DNA of 49,305 nucleotides from Stenotrophomonas maltophilia (GCF_013464915.1 NZ_RAVT01000036.1:1-49305), one strand, 5' to 3'. Counted from the stretch's first letter, positions 25,252 to 36,318 are shown. Translations and numbers: made by a program. The notes: generated by a model from the letters alone, not told the origin.

Positions 25252-25265
25252 TGTGGAGGTACACC

Positions 25266-25655
25266 ATGGCACTGCGTGTTGTTCGGTTGGGTACTCCTCG
25301 CGCTCCCGGCGAGGGCCTGCGCATCGGTACCGTGCGACGGCCACCGCGCGGTGTGCCGCGCAGCGAGTTCGCCCGGCAGGACTGGTACGACGTCTGGTTC
25401 CCGACACTGTCGCCCAGCGCGGCACTGGTGAAGCAGGCGCACGAGGCGAAAACGGCCGCCGACTGGAACGCCTTCTTCCGCCACTACACGACCGAGATGA
25501 AGGCGCCCGACGCCGCCCACGCGCTGGACCTGCTGGCTGCGATGTCGCAGCACAGCGACATCAGCGTGGGGTGCTATTGCGAGGATGAGGCGCACTGCCA
25601 CCGCAAAGCCCTGCGCGAGCTGCTGGTGGCGCGCGGGGCGACGCTGGCGGATTGA
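25266..25655 (+). CDS. DUF488 family protein
   Basis: 129 residues. The DUF488 signature is GCYCEDEAHCHRKALRELL near the C-terminus (conserved C-x-C/H-C-H pattern). Also RRPPRGVPRSEFARQDWYDVWFP. A GTGGAGG ribosome site precedes the ATG and overlaps the end of the preceding repeat. The function of DUF488 is unknown. Confidence 0.88.
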   Translation: MALRVVRLGTPRAPGEGLRIGTVRRPPRGVPRSEFARQDWYDVWFPTLSPSAALVKQAHEAKTAADWNAFFRHYTTEMKAPDAAHALDLLAAMSQHSDISVGCYCEDEAHCHRKALRELLVARGATLAD

Positions 25656-25665
25656 TTGCAGGAGA

Positions 25666-25720
25666 GCCGGCCAGCGGCCGGCACTACCAGGTTCTCCGCC
25701 GTACATGGCCCGGCGCTACC
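25666..25720. repeat. Two GTAG-type palindromes in the same orientation
   Basis: GCCGGCCAGCGGCCGGCACTAC (25666-25687) and CATGGCCCGGCGCTACC (25704-25720), both with GTAG at the minus-strand head. Junction of DUF488 and the secreted protein gene. Confidence 0.7.
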
Positions 25721-25778
25721 GATGCGCGCCGAAGTAGTGTGGATTCGCCCTTGCGTGGATTCGCGCTGCCAGACGGCC

Positions 25779-26282
25779 TCAATTGCAGGCCTTGCCTTCC
25801 ATCTGCAGCTGCGCGGCGAACATCGTCACCTGCGGAATCTGGCCGGCGGCGGCCTGCTTCTTCGCCTCTTCCAGGTAGATGCGCGACTGGCCCTGCCCAT
25901 CCAGCGTCTGGGTGTTGTTCACCGGCAGGCGCCACACGCGCACCACCGCCTGCTGCGCCGGGCATGCGGCATTGGGCACGCGGATCACATCATTGAGCTT
26001 CCAGCCCTTGTCGGCACTCGGTTGTGCCTTGGCGTAGTCGACGAAGCGCGCGCGCGGCTGGCATTGTTCGCTCGTGCTCACCGCAGAGAAGCGATACGGC
26101 TCGGCGGCCTGCCCGGTGAAGGCACCTTCCAGGCGCGCACAGGCCTCGGGGATCTGCCGCAGCGTATGCACCGCGCCGACCGCCTGAGGCGCTCCCACGG
26201 CGCGCTGCAGTTCCGGGGTTTCCACCGCGAAGGCCGGCAGCGCCGGGACCAGGGCGGCAAACATCAACAGGGACAGGCGCAT
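25779..26282 (-). CDS. Secreted protein of unknown function
   Basis: 167 residues with a signal peptide MRLSLLMFAALVPALPAFA (cleavage near AFA-VE). Four cysteines in the mature part (EACARL, EQCQPR, AACPAQ, KACN) suggest two disulphides. The body reads PYRFSAVSTSEQCQPRARFVDY and VVRVWRLPVNNTQTLDG; no family recognised. CTGAAGGAG precedes the ATG. Confidence 0.75.
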   Translation of the reverse strand: MRLSLLMFAALVPALPAFAVETPELQRAVGAPQAVGAVHTLRQIPEACARLEGAFTGQAAEPYRFSAVSTSEQCQPRARFVDYAKAQPSADKGWKLNDVIRVPNAACPAQQAVVRVWRLPVNNTQTLDGQGQSRIYLEEAKKQAAAGQIPQVTMFAAQLQMEGKACN

Positions 26283-26633
26283 GGGGAATCTCCTTCAGGA
26301 CTGTGCGCAGGCTTGCAGAAGATGGCTTAACGGGGTGCAAAGGCTCTGCGGCTCTCAAAGCATGCCCATGGACCGGCGGCGGGTTCCGCGCGCATGGCGA
26401 TGCGTTCATCTGGAGGGCGCCCACGTATCATGCGGCGCGGCGCGGTGCGGCCCGGCGCTACCATCCAGGCGCGGGTGCACGCATACTGCGGGCACCAGGG
26501 AATGCTGAACACCGCCATACGTCGGACGACCACCAAGGTCGGTACGGGTTGGTTCCAGGCTGCAGCCCGTCGTCCCCCTCGTGGTGCCGTTCATCGCCAC
26601 TGGATGCCTACATCCATTCTGCGGAGGGGTCTA
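26283..26633. other. 351-bp gap before hppA
   Basis: No gene or clear RNA. It holds GC-rich palindrome fragments (GCGGCGCGGCGCGG, CGCGGGTGCACGC) and ends with GCGGAGGGGTCTA, the ribosome site of hppA. Divergent promoters must lie here; none is convincing. Confidence 0.5.
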
Positions 26634-28657
<2,024 letters not shown>

Positions 28658-28661
<4 letters not shown>

Positions 28662-28680
28662 ATCCACGCCATGCGTGGAT
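28658..28680 (+). repeat. GTAG-type palindrome overlapping the hppA stop
   Basis: GTAGATCCACGCCATGCGTG then GAT; the TAG stop of hppA (28659-28661) is within the GTAG head. Confidence 0.85.
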
Positions 28681-28692
28681 GGCGGGCTTGAC

Positions 28693-28730
28693 GGGGTCAG
28701 AGCCCTTTCCGGGGAAAGGGATCCGACCCC
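28693..28730. repeat. GGGGTCAGATCC-type inverted repeat, copy 2
   Basis: GGGGTCAGAGCCCTTTCC and GGAAAGGGATCCGACCCC pair with two mismatches. 8 bp after the tonB stop (minus strand). Confidence 0.8.
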
Positions 28731-28738
28731 ACGGCTGG

Positions 28739-29458
28739 TCAACGCCCGCGCAGGAAGAACGACACCGGCACCATCACCTCCACCGGGTCGCCGGCCACTT
28801 CGGCCGGCGGCGCCGGTACCGGGCTGGCCCGCTGCACGGTGTCCAGCGTCTCCTGGTCGAGCAGTGCGAAGCCACTGCTGCGGCCCAGTTTCAACCCCGA
28901 GACCGCGCCATCGCGGGCCACGGCGAAGCGCACGTACACCACCCCCTGCTGGCGCAGCCGCTCGGCCTGGCGTGGATAACGCCGGTGCTTCTGCAGGTGC
29001 CCCAGCAGGCGACCTTCCCAGCTGGCTTCAGCGCGACTGCGTTCGCCGGCGGTGGTCTGCGGTGCGGTGTAGCGTGCGGCCGCGTCGGCCGCCACCTGCG
29101 GCGGTGCGCTGGTCTGCGCGACGTTGGCGTCAGCGGTATCCGGCGACGGCGTCGGCTCCGGCGTACGCGGTGGTGGCAGGTCACCCTGCGGCTGCACCGG
29201 CGCCTTCGGCTGCTCGCGTGTCGCCGGCTTCGGCGCCTGCCGCTGCTGTTGCTGCTGCAGGGGGCCCGTTGCCACTTCGCGCGGCGGCACGGGTGGCGCC
29301 TGTGCCATCGGCGCCAGCTCCAGCATCAACGCTGCCGGCGGCGCCACGGCGGCCACAGCCGGTGCGCGCGCCGCCCACCAGCAGGCCGCGCCAATCAGCA
29401 GCGCATGCACCAGCAGCACGATCGCCAGGCTGGTCGCCCAGCGCCGCAGTCCACTCAT
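28739..29458 (-). CDS. tonB: TonB energy transducer
   Basis: 239 residues. One N-terminal membrane anchor (LAIVLLVHALLIGAACWWAA), a long Pro/Gln/Ala-rich periplasmic linker (PPVPPREVATGPLQQQQQRQ to about 130), and the C-terminal TonB domain (LLGHLQKHRRYPRQAERLRQ ... GVVYVRFAVARDGAVSGLKLGRSSG ... ETLDTVQRASPVPAPP). It carries proton-motive energy from ExbB/D to outer-membrane receptors. ATGA overlap with exbD. Last gene of the hemO-exb operon. Confidence 0.94.
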   Translation of the reverse strand: MSGLRRWATSLAIVLLVHALLIGAACWWAARAPAVAAVAPPAALMLELAPMAQAPPVPPREVATGPLQQQQQRQAPKPATREQPKAPVQPQGDLPPPRTPEPTPSPDTADANVAQTSAPPQVAADAAARYTAPQTTAGERSRAEASWEGRLLGHLQKHRRYPRQAERLRQQGVVYVRFAVARDGAVSGLKLGRSSGFALLDQETLDTVQRASPVPAPPAEVAGDPVEVMVPVSFFLRGR

Positions 29459-29880
29459 CGTGCGCCCTGCTCCAGGCCGACCAGCGCCACCTTCAGGTAG
29501 CCGGCCGCACGCAATGCATCCAGCGTGGCCATCAGTTCACCATAGGGCACACGGGTATCGGCGCGCAGGAAGATGCGCTGTGCGGTATCACTGTGAGTGG
29601 CCGCCTGCAATGCAGCCGCCAGCCCGTCGCGCGCCACGGCCTGTTCGCCGACACGCAGCGACAGATCGGCCTGCACGGTCACATACACCGGTGCCTGTTC
29701 CGGCGGCGTGGCGCTGGCGCTGCTGGCCGGCAGCTGCACCGGTACCGACACGGTCGCCAGCGGTGCGGCCACCATGAAGATGATCAGCAGCACCAGCATC
29801 ACGTCGATGAACGGCGTGACGTTGATCTCGTGTGCTTCTTCCGGCGTGTCGTCGCGGTCGGACGCGGTCCTGATCGCCAT
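29455..29880 (-). CDS. exbD: ExbD
   Basis: 141 residues. The N-terminal anchor EINVTPFIDVMLVLLIIFMVAAPL contains the proton-conducting Asp in FIDVMLVLL. A periplasmic peptidoglycan/TonB-interacting domain follows. Partner of ExbB; nine bases after its stop. Confidence 0.96.
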   Translation of the reverse strand: MAIRTASDRDDTPEEAHEINVTPFIDVMLVLLIIFMVAAPLATVSVPVQLPASSASATPPEQAPVYVTVQADLSLRVGEQAVARDGLAAALQAATHSDTAQRIFLRADTRVPYGELMATLDALRAAGYLKVALVGLEQGAR

Positions 29881-29889
29881 TGTCGCGCC

Positions 29890-30633
29890 TCAGTGCACCG
29901 CGCGCAGCGGCGTCGCTGCGCTACGCGGAACGGCACGATCGAGATCGCGCGAGACCAGCTGCTGCACCGCCGCCGACAGATCGCCAAGCAGGCCGCGCAG
30001 GCCGGCCAGCACGCGGCTGAAGTGGTTGTAGACCAGTACCGCGGGAATTGCGGCGACCAGGCCCAGCGCGGTTGCCAGCAAGGCCTCGGCGATGCCCGGC
30101 GCAACCACCGCCAAGTTGGTGGTGTTGCTGTGCGCGATGCCGATGAAGCTGTTCATGATGCCCCACACCGTACCGAACAGGCCGACGAACGGCGCCACCG
30201 CGCCGATGCTGGCGAGCACGCCGATGCCGCGTCGCTGCATGCGCGCGGTTTCCAGTTCAATGCGGTCCAGGCGCGAGGCCACGCGCTCCTTGATGCCGTC
30301 GCGACCATCCAGTTCCTGCGACAGGCGCAGTTCGGTGCGCGCTGCGTCCAGCATGGCGAGTGCGGTGCCCTGCTGCACACTGGCGTCGGCGCTCTCGCTG
30401 GGCAGGCTCGGCGCCTGCAGCAGCAGCGCACGCGCTGCGCGCAGCTGCCGTGCCTGCCGGGCCAGTTCCCAGCCCTTGGCCAGCAGCACGGTCCAGGTGG
30501 CCAGCGACGCCAGCGCGAGCGCGATCATCACCGCCTTCACCACCACGTCGGCGGCCAGATACATGCCCCAGGGCGTCAGTGCAGGGGCAGCCACGGGGGC
30601 CAGGTCAGCAGGCAGCATCGTCTCGTTTTCCAT
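29890..30633 (-). CDS. exbB: ExbB
   Basis: 247 residues, three membrane segments (about 30-50, 138-165, 180-200). The family core IGVLASIGAVAPFVGLFGTVWGIMNSFIGIA and EALLATALGLVAAIPAVLVYNHF is clear. The start MENETMLPADLAP overlaps the end of the DUF454 gene by 29 bp; MLPADL at 30618 is an alternative. Forms the ExbBD motor. Confidence 0.95.
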   Translation of the reverse strand: MENETMLPADLAPVAAPALTPWGMYLAADVVVKAVMIALALASLATWTVLLAKGWELARQARQLRAARALLLQAPSLPSESADASVQQGTALAMLDAARTELRLSQELDGRDGIKERVASRLDRIELETARMQRRGIGVLASIGAVAPFVGLFGTVWGIMNSFIGIAHSNTTNLAVVAPGIAEALLATALGLVAAIPAVLVYNHFSRVLAGLRGLLGDLSAAVQQLVSRDLDRAVPRSAATPLRAVH

Positions 30634-31072
30634 CAGCATCAGGGGTCGCTGCACGGCGGCGTGCCGAACGCGGATCATTGGCATCGTCCACTTCCACGAC
30701 CGGACTGGGCTCCAGCCGCGGTGCGGGCCGACTGAGCACGTAGCCGGCACTGACCGCGAAGAACAGGCCCACGCCCAGCAGCAGCCGCCAGGACGGATGT
30801 GCGCCCCAGCAGAACAGGGCAAAGCCCACCGCCATGCCGGCGCTGGCGAACGCCTTGCCCTTGCGCGACACCGCGCCCTGCTCGCGCCACAGCCGCAATG
30901 ACGGGCCGTAGCGCGGATGCGCCAGCAGGCGTTGCTCGAATTTCGGCGAGCTGCGCGCGAAGCAGCCCACCGCCAGGATCAGGAAGATGGTGGTCGGCAT
31001 CACCGGCAGCAACGCGCCGATCACCCCGAGGCCGACCATCAGCCAGCCCAGCGCGAACCAGAGCCAGCGCAT
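30605..31072 (-). CDS. DUF454 (YbaN) family membrane protein
   Basis: 155 residues. RWLWFALGWLMVGLGVIGALLPVMPTTIFLILAVGCFARSSPKFE is the DUF454 hallmark (PLLPTTPFLLL-like). Two or three membrane segments. In heme-uptake clusters of other proteobacteria this family is the regular companion of heme oxygenase. It overlaps exbB by 29 bp and follows hemO by 31 bp. Confidence 0.9.
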   Translation of the reverse strand: MRWLWFALGWLMVGLGVIGALLPVMPTTIFLILAVGCFARSSPKFEQRLLAHPRYGPSLRLWREQGAVSRKGKAFASAGMAVGFALFCWGAHPSWRLLLGVGLFFAVSAGYVLSRPAPRLEPSPVVEVDDANDPRSARRRAATPDADGKRDDAAC

Positions 31073-31103
31073 CAGCGCTGCACCTGTGGGCGCGCGCCGT
31101 GCA

Positions 31104-31691
31104 TCAGGCGAATTCCACTTCGACGTGGCCGTGCACGCTGCGGAACGCGGCGTCGGCCGCATCGATCACCTGCTGCTCCTGCTCGGCGCTCAGCGGCACC
31201 GCGTCCAGCGCAGCGGTGAACTCGCGCCAGTGGCGGGCGGCGCCATCGGGGTGCGCGGCCAGGTGGCGGGCGCCGAAATCGCGGTCCAGGCCCAGCTTGG
31301 CGGCCATCTTGTACAGCACGGTGCCCCCCAGATTGGACCCCTCGGCCACATACAGCCACCCCAACGCGGCGGGCAGTTCCAGATCGGACGGCAACGCCGC
31401 GATGTCGGCCCCCGGCAGGGTCTGCTCCAGGTCCTGCAGGTCGCGCGCGACCTGTGTCAGGCGGCGGCGCTCACCCAGGTCGGGCAGCAGTGCATCCAGC
31501 GCAGGGTTGGCATACAGCGCATCGATGCTGCGGTGGAAGCGGTACTGCACGCGCAGGAAACGGGCGAAGTTGCTGCGGTCGGCGAAGATGTCGCCGGCCA
31601 TGATGCGCTTGTCCAGCGCGCCGTGGCTGTCGCGGGTGGCGGCCTTGAGCCGCAGGCTGCGGCTGTCTTCAGGGGCGATGTGTGCGTTCAT
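31104..31691 (-). CDS. hemO: Heme oxygenase (HemO/PigA type)
   Basis: 195 residues. The proximal heme-ligand His is H23 in TRDSHGALDKRIM; the distal helix is in LGWLYVAEGSNLGGTVLYK, as in the bacterial HemO/PigA group. It opens heme to biliverdin, CO and iron. First gene of a minus-strand operon hemO-DUF454-exbB-exbD-tonB. The start MNAHIAPEDSRSL is preceded by CAAGGAGG-like CCTTGGCA... with purine-poor spacing; a longer open frame exists but lacks homology. Confidence 0.93.
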   Translation of the reverse strand: MNAHIAPEDSRSLRLKAATRDSHGALDKRIMAGDIFADRSNFARFLRVQYRFHRSIDALYANPALDALLPDLGERRRLTQVARDLQDLEQTLPGADIAALPSDLELPAALGWLYVAEGSNLGGTVLYKMAAKLGLDRDFGARHLAAHPDGAARHWREFTAALDAVPLSAEQEQQVIDAADAAFRSVHGHVEVEFA

Positions 31692-31799
31692 GGGGGGAGT
31701 GCCAAGGAGGTCGTCCTGCTGTAGACGTTCGCCACGGGGCTTTCCCCAAGGCCAAGTGCACCGATAATGGCGCATCCCTACTTCCCGCAGGAACCGTTG

Positions 31800-32057
31800 A
31801 TGATCACCACCGAACCGCGCATGACCAACCTGTTCCTGCAGCTGGGCCTGGACGCCAGCGCCGAGGGCATCGCCCGCTTCATCCGTGAACACCAGCTGGC
31901 CACCGATGTGGAAGTGGTCGAGGCGCCCTACTGGAACGATGCCCAGCGCCAGTTCCTGTCTGAATCGCTGCAGGCCGATGCGGCGTGGAGCACCGTGGTG
32001 GATGAACTGAACGAGTCCCTGCACGAAGATGCGGTGAAGGCGGCGACCGGGCTGTAA
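31800..32057 (+). CDS. DUF2789 family protein
   Basis: 85 residues. MTNLFLQLGLDASAEGIARFIREHQLA is the family start; rest is YWNDAQRQFLSESLQADAAWSTVVDELNESLHEDA, helical. Function unknown. Divergent from hemO; GATAAT at 31764 may be its -10. Confidence 0.9.
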   Translation: MITTEPRMTNLFLQLGLDASAEGIARFIREHQLATDVEVVEAPYWNDAQRQFLSESLQADAAWSTVVDELNESLHEDAVKAATGL

Positions 32058-32070
32058 GTAGCTCGAGGAA

Positions 32071-32096
32071 GGCGCCGGGCATGGCCCGGCGCTACC
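32071..32096 (-). repeat. GTAG-type palindrome (GCGCCGGGC stem)
   Basis: GGCGCCGGGCATGGCCCGGC then GCTACC: GTAG head on the minus strand, 14 bp after the DUF2789 stop. Confidence 0.75.
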
Positions 32097-32105
32097 CGTT
32101 GTCCG

Positions 32106-32129
32106 GTAGATCCACGCCACGCGTGGATG
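32106..32129 (+). repeat. GTAG-type palindrome (ATCCACGC stem)
   Basis: GTAGATCCACGCCACGCGTG then GATG; faces the preceding element across 9 bp, and lies 5 bp from the receptor stop. Confidence 0.8.
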
Positions 32130-32134
32130 CGCGA

Positions 32135-35053
32135 TCAGTACTTCCAGGTCAACGCCAGCCGCGCGGTACGGCCCGGTGCCGGCATTACGCCCAGGGCAAG
32201 CGGGTCCAGGTAGTAGCGGTCGGTCAGGTTGTCCACGCCCGCTTCCACCGACCACTGGTCGTTGAAGTTCCAGCTGGCGAACAGATCCACCAGCGTGGTC
32301 GGCCGGTACAGCTGCTGGATCGCCGACAGGCCCACGTTCCAGTCCTTGTCCAGCTTGCTGATCGGGCCGGCGTTGTGGACCACGCGGGTGCCGAAGGTCA
32401 GGCGCTCGTCGAACAGGCGCGAGCCCAGGGTCAGGTTGACCATGTAGCGCGGCGGATTCTGCGTGTTGGTGTACGAACCCTCGAAGCCGCCATCCACGCA
32501 GTCCGGCGTGCCGGCCAGCTCCGCGTTCTTGCGCTGCACGCCATACGCGCGACGCTCGGCGGCGATGTCCGGCGCGCAGGTCTTGGCCTTGAAGTAGTAG
32601 TGCGCGGACAGATCGGCAAATACCTTGCCGCTGTCATAGCTGGACTGGAATTCCATGCCCGAGACCTTGAACTGGTCGACATTGCGGATCAGACCGGCCG
32701 ACAGCGTGCGGTAGTCACGGGTGATCAGGTCGTCGATGCGGGTATCGAAGTACGCCAGCTTCAGCGCCAGGCGGTCGCCGGCGGTGAACAGGTCGTAGCG
32801 GATGGTGCTGGCACCGATTTCCCAGCTGCGCGCGCGCTCCGGCTTCAACTCGCCCACCGGCTTGGCGGCAGTGAACAGGCCCAGCGTGGTCTCGAACAGG
32901 CTCGGCAGCTTGGTGCCCTCGGCGTACTTAACGTAGACCATGGTGTCTTCGCTGAAGCGGTAGGCGACGCTGGCGGTCGGCGAGAACGCGGTGTCGCGGC
33001 GGCGGATCGGCTGCGACCAGGTCCAGCTGACCGGCACTTCCAGATCCTGCGGCTTGCCGGCGTCATAGAAGTTCCAGCCCGCGATGTCCGCCACCGTGCC
33101 CTTCTTGTACGGCGAGGCCAGCAGCGAGGCCTGGGTGAAATTGCCGTTGGCGTCCGGATACCAGTTCAGCAGCGCGATGCGCTTGGCGCGCCACGACGGC
33201 AGCGCCGGATTGCCGTTGAGCAGTTCGGTGTAGCGGTACTGGCCCTGCACCTCATAGGCATCCGGCGTGGCCAGTCGGTTGCGGTCATGCACATCCACCC
33301 GGTTCCAGCGGCCACCGGCCAGCAGCTCCCAGTGTTCGTCGGGCTGCCACTTCAGCGACGCCACCGCACTGTATTCCTTGCGCTCGGCGTTGCGCAGGAA
33401 GCGGTTGTTGACCAGGTCGTCGTGCATGACCGGACCGGAACTGCCCGGTGCGATGTCCTCGTCGCTGTAGGACAGGCCGTAGTCCAGCGTGAACGCGCCG
33501 GCACGGGTGTCGAACTTCGACGTGTTGCTGGCATCCAGGCTCAGGCGCTTCTGCCGCAGCGGGTTGCGGTAGGCATCCTTGTAACCGGGGTCGCCACTGA
33601 AGCTGGGCGCGTCGTACCACTCGGTGCGACGATCGAAGTACCAGGGGGTGATGCCGGTCAGGCTGTTGTACATCACGCTGTCGGTGTCGGTGTAGGCGGC
33701 ATTGACACGCAGGTCGACCAGCTCGCTGTCCGGGTTGAAGCGGTAGCGCAGGGTATAGCTGTCCATGTCGACATGGCCCGGGTCCCACTGCGGGATGCGA
33801 TCGCGGTCGACGCGGATGATCTGCGAGGCCATGATCTCGCCGGCGGTGCCTTCATAACGGCGGTAGCCGGCTTCCAGCGTCTGCGCGTCATCGATGCGCC
33901 AGGTGCCCTTGAGCAGCGCCGACTTCGAGCGCGACGAGGTGTTGAACACTTCGGTACGCGGCGGGTTCAGCGGCGCCAGCGTGCGCCGGGTCTGCGGGAA
34001 GTCATCGTAGCCATGCCTGCCGGAGAAGTAGTTGCCGTTGTCGCGGTAAGCATAGGCGGCAACCAGGTCGAAACGGTCCCAGTGCCCGGCACCGGCCACG
34101 TTGAAGAACTGGCTGCCGGTAGCGCTGCGATCATTGCGCGGCGCGGCACTGTAGGACGGCAGGTTGTTGGCGCTGTTGTTGGCCAGGCCGCCACGCACGC
34201 GCACGCCGAAGTCGCGCCCCTCGCGCAGCACGTCACCGATCTTCAGCGTCTCCATCTCGACCACGCCACCGATGCCACCGGAGGCGTTGGCCTGCAGGCT
34301 CGGGCCCTTGGTGATGGTCAGGCTGGAGATCAGGTCCGGGTCGAGATAGGTGCGCTGCGACTGGCCGGCATAGCCGCGGTAGGTGTCCATGCTGGACTGG
34401 CCACCGTCGATGATCACCGGTACGCGGCCCTGGCCCTGGATACCACGGATGTTGACGTCGAACCCATTGCCCACGCGCGGATCACCTGCAGTGACACCGG
34501 CCACGCCCTTGACGATGTCACCGTTGGACGTACCGCGGAATCGCTCCAGGTGCGTGCGATTGAGCGTAGTGGTGGAACCCACGCTGCGGTAGCTGTCGAG
34601 CAGGCGCGCTTCGTCACCGCCTGCGCTGCCGTCGACACGGTCGCCGGCCACGCTGAGCGTATCGGTGACGATCACACCGCTGTCGGCCTGGACCGGCGTT
34701 GCCGCTTCCAGGGTCACCGCATCGGGACTGACCCGACGCATCGCCAGGCCGCTGCCCTGCAGCAGCTGCTGCAGCGCCTCGTTGGCCGACAGGCTGCCGT
34801 TGACTGCACGCGAGTTCAGGCCTTGGGCAAGCGAGGCCGGATACACGACCTGTACGCCGGACTGGCGCATGAAGCTGCGCAGCGCTTCGTCCAGCGGCTG
34901 TGCCGGAATGTCGAAGCGCTGCACGGCGGCGTGGTTGCCGGTGGCGCTCTGTGCCAGCACGGACGGTGCGACGCCGGCCAGGCCGGCGGCCAGCAGGGCG
35001 ATGCACAGGCGGGACGGGCGCAGCGCGCGGCCCGGGCGGTGGGAGTCGAACAT
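32135..35053 (-). CDS. TonB-dependent receptor with STN signalling domain (probable heme receptor)
   Basis: 972 residues. Signal peptide to about 34 (APSVLAQ), STN domain 43-116 (FDIPAQPLDEALRSF ... NEALQQLLQGSGL), a TonB-box-like VIVTDTLSV (127-135), plug, then the 22-strand barrel ending YYLDPLALGVMPAPGRTARL...WKY. The STN domain and the adjacent FecI/FecR genes mean that it signals ligand binding to the sigma factor. The nearby heme oxygenase operon suggests a heme or hemophore ligand. The common receptor stretch FRAPS reads TKLPS here, so ligand residues are unproven. MFDSHRP was chosen over the upstream frame. Confidence 0.88.
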   Translation of the reverse strand: MFDSHRPGRALRPSRLCIALLAAGLAGVAPSVLAQSATGNHAAVQRFDIPAQPLDEALRSFMRQSGVQVVYPASLAQGLNSRAVNGSLSANEALQQLLQGSGLAMRRVSPDAVTLEAATPVQADSGVIVTDTLSVAGDRVDGSAGGDEARLLDSYRSVGSTTTLNRTHLERFRGTSNGDIVKGVAGVTAGDPRVGNGFDVNIRGIQGQGRVPVIIDGGQSSMDTYRGYAGQSQRTYLDPDLISSLTITKGPSLQANASGGIGGVVEMETLKIGDVLREGRDFGVRVRGGLANNSANNLPSYSAAPRNDRSATGSQFFNVAGAGHWDRFDLVAAYAYRDNGNYFSGRHGYDDFPQTRRTLAPLNPPRTEVFNTSSRSKSALLKGTWRIDDAQTLEAGYRRYEGTAGEIMASQIIRVDRDRIPQWDPGHVDMDSYTLRYRFNPDSELVDLRVNAAYTDTDSVMYNSLTGITPWYFDRRTEWYDAPSFSGDPGYKDAYRNPLRQKRLSLDASNTSKFDTRAGAFTLDYGLSYSDEDIAPGSSGPVMHDDLVNNRFLRNAERKEYSAVASLKWQPDEHWELLAGGRWNRVDVHDRNRLATPDAYEVQGQYRYTELLNGNPALPSWRAKRIALLNWYPDANGNFTQASLLASPYKKGTVADIAGWNFYDAGKPQDLEVPVSWTWSQPIRRRDTAFSPTASVAYRFSEDTMVYVKYAEGTKLPSLFETTLGLFTAAKPVGELKPERARSWEIGASTIRYDLFTAGDRLALKLAYFDTRIDDLITRDYRTLSAGLIRNVDQFKVSGMEFQSSYDSGKVFADLSAHYYFKAKTCAPDIAAERRAYGVQRKNAELAGTPDCVDGGFEGSYTNTQNPPRYMVNLTLGSRLFDERLTFGTRVVHNAGPISKLDKDWNVGLSAIQQLYRPTTLVDLFASWNFNDQWSVEAGVDNLTDRYYLDPLALGVMPAPGRTARLALTWKY

Positions 35054-35225
35054 GGGGAACCTGTCAGGTAATCGGTGCCGCAGGCGCGGCGTCATCCGCA
35101 ACACAGGCGGACACGGCGACGTACGTGGCGGCGGCGGGTACGTTCGCGGGGTAAGACGGGTGGACCGGCAAGAACCCCAAGGAGAATTTCCGATCGCGCG
35201 AGTACCGGACGGGGTGGCGGGCCTG

Positions 35226-35249
35226 TGGGTGCCGACTGCTGGTCGGCAC
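35226..35249. repeat. Extragenic palindrome, GTGCCGAC type
   Basis: GGGTGCCGACTGCTGGTCGGCACA in the receptor-FecR gap. Confidence 0.5.
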
Positions 35250-35261
35250 AGAGGCACGGAT

Positions 35262-35285
35262 CATCCACGCATGGCGTGGATCTAC
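35262..35285 (-). repeat. GTAG-type palindrome overlapping the fecR stop
   Basis: ATCCACGCATGGCGTGGATC then TAC. On the minus strand it starts CAGTAGATCC: the TAG is the stop codon of the FecR gene (35282-35284). Confidence 0.85.
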
Positions 35286-36214
35286 TGCACGATGGCGACG
35301 CCGAATGGAAGGCGGGTGACCCGCAACCCTGCGGTTGCCGCCAGCGCGTCCAGCGCCTGTTCCGGACGATCGATGCGCAGCGCGGCACTGACCGCAGGCA
35401 GCCGCGACAGATCGCCGCGCACGAAGGTCGGGCCGGCGCGGTAACGCCCCACCCACTGCACGGCATCGGCAACGCTGGCCTGTTCCAGCAGCAGTTCGCC
35501 CTGCCGCCACGCGCCGACACTGTCGGCGGCAACATCCCGCAGGCGCGTCACGCCACTGTGTTCGCCATAGAGGGCACGCTGGCCCACCTGCAGGTACGTC
35601 CAGCCACCGTCGGCCGGGCTGGCCACGCGCACCCTGCCCTGTCCGACCTGGGTTTCCACCTGGTCGCCGTCGCGTGCCACGGAGAACGCAGTCGAGATGT
35701 CCTCGACCACGCCGTTGCCCGCGCGCACGCTGAAACGTCGCTGCGCATCCGGGCTGACCTCGAACCAGGCGCGCCCGCGCAGCAGTTCGATCTGGCGTGC
35801 ATCGGCATCGAACCGCACGGCGATCGCGCTGTCCGCATCCAGCACCGCGCGGCTGCCATCGGGCAGCCGTACGTCCTGCACGACATGCGTACTACGGTGA
35901 TCGGCGTGCAGGCGCAGCCAGGCTTCCGGCCATGCCACCAGCATCGCCAGTGCCGCCGCAGCGGCCATTGCCCATCGCAACCGCTTCGGGCGCCGGCGCT
36001 CGGTGCGTGCCGACGGCGGCCGTGGCCCGACACTGCGCCACAATGCGCGCTCGTGCTCGAAGGCGCGACGGTGCCCCGGCTGTTGCAGCCAGTGTTCGAA
36101 CTCATCCATGCGCACATCGCTGATATCGCCTGCGGCCAGCCACGCAATCCAGCCCCGGGCCTGTTCGGCCAGGGCATCGTCATTGGCGGCGGGCAGCGTG
36201 TTCGGCGGGCTCAT
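35282..36214 (-). CDS. FecR-family anti-sigma/sigma regulator
   Basis: 310 residues from the ATG of MSPPNTLP (a TTG at 36238 would add 8). The cytoplasmic part has AWLAAGDISDVRMDEFEHWLQQPGHRRAFE (the DUF4880-type start), one membrane segment at about 88-103, then a periplasmic FecR domain (QDVRLPDGSRAVLDADSAIAV, LLRGRAWFEV) and the C-terminal STN-contacting region. It transmits the receptor signal to the sigma factor. Its stop codon overlaps a GTAG palindrome. Located between fecI and the receptor. Confidence 0.93.
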   Translation of the reverse strand: MSPPNTLPAANDDALAEQARGWIAWLAAGDISDVRMDEFEHWLQQPGHRRAFEHERALWRSVGPRPPSARTERRRPKRLRWAMAAAAALAMLVAWPEAWLRLHADHRSTHVVQDVRLPDGSRAVLDADSAIAVRFDADARQIELLRGRAWFEVSPDAQRRFSVRAGNGVVEDISTAFSVARDGDQVETQVGQGRVRVASPADGGWTYLQVGQRALYGEHSGVTRLRDVAADSVGAWRQGELLLEQASVADAVQWVGRYRAGPTFVRGDLSRLPAVSAALRIDRPEQALDALAATAGLRVTRLPFGVAIVQ

Positions 36215-36318
36215 CGGCTGGCGGACAGGCGCATTCAAGCGCGGGCGGAGGAACTAGACCGCATCCACGGTCCAGTGATCAAGACGTTTCAGCGAGGGCC
36301 AGCCCCAAGCCGGGGCGA

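Noticed and set aside
32081..35071. 996-codon plus-strand open frame
   Set aside because: Antisense to the STN receptor; same shadow-frame composition.
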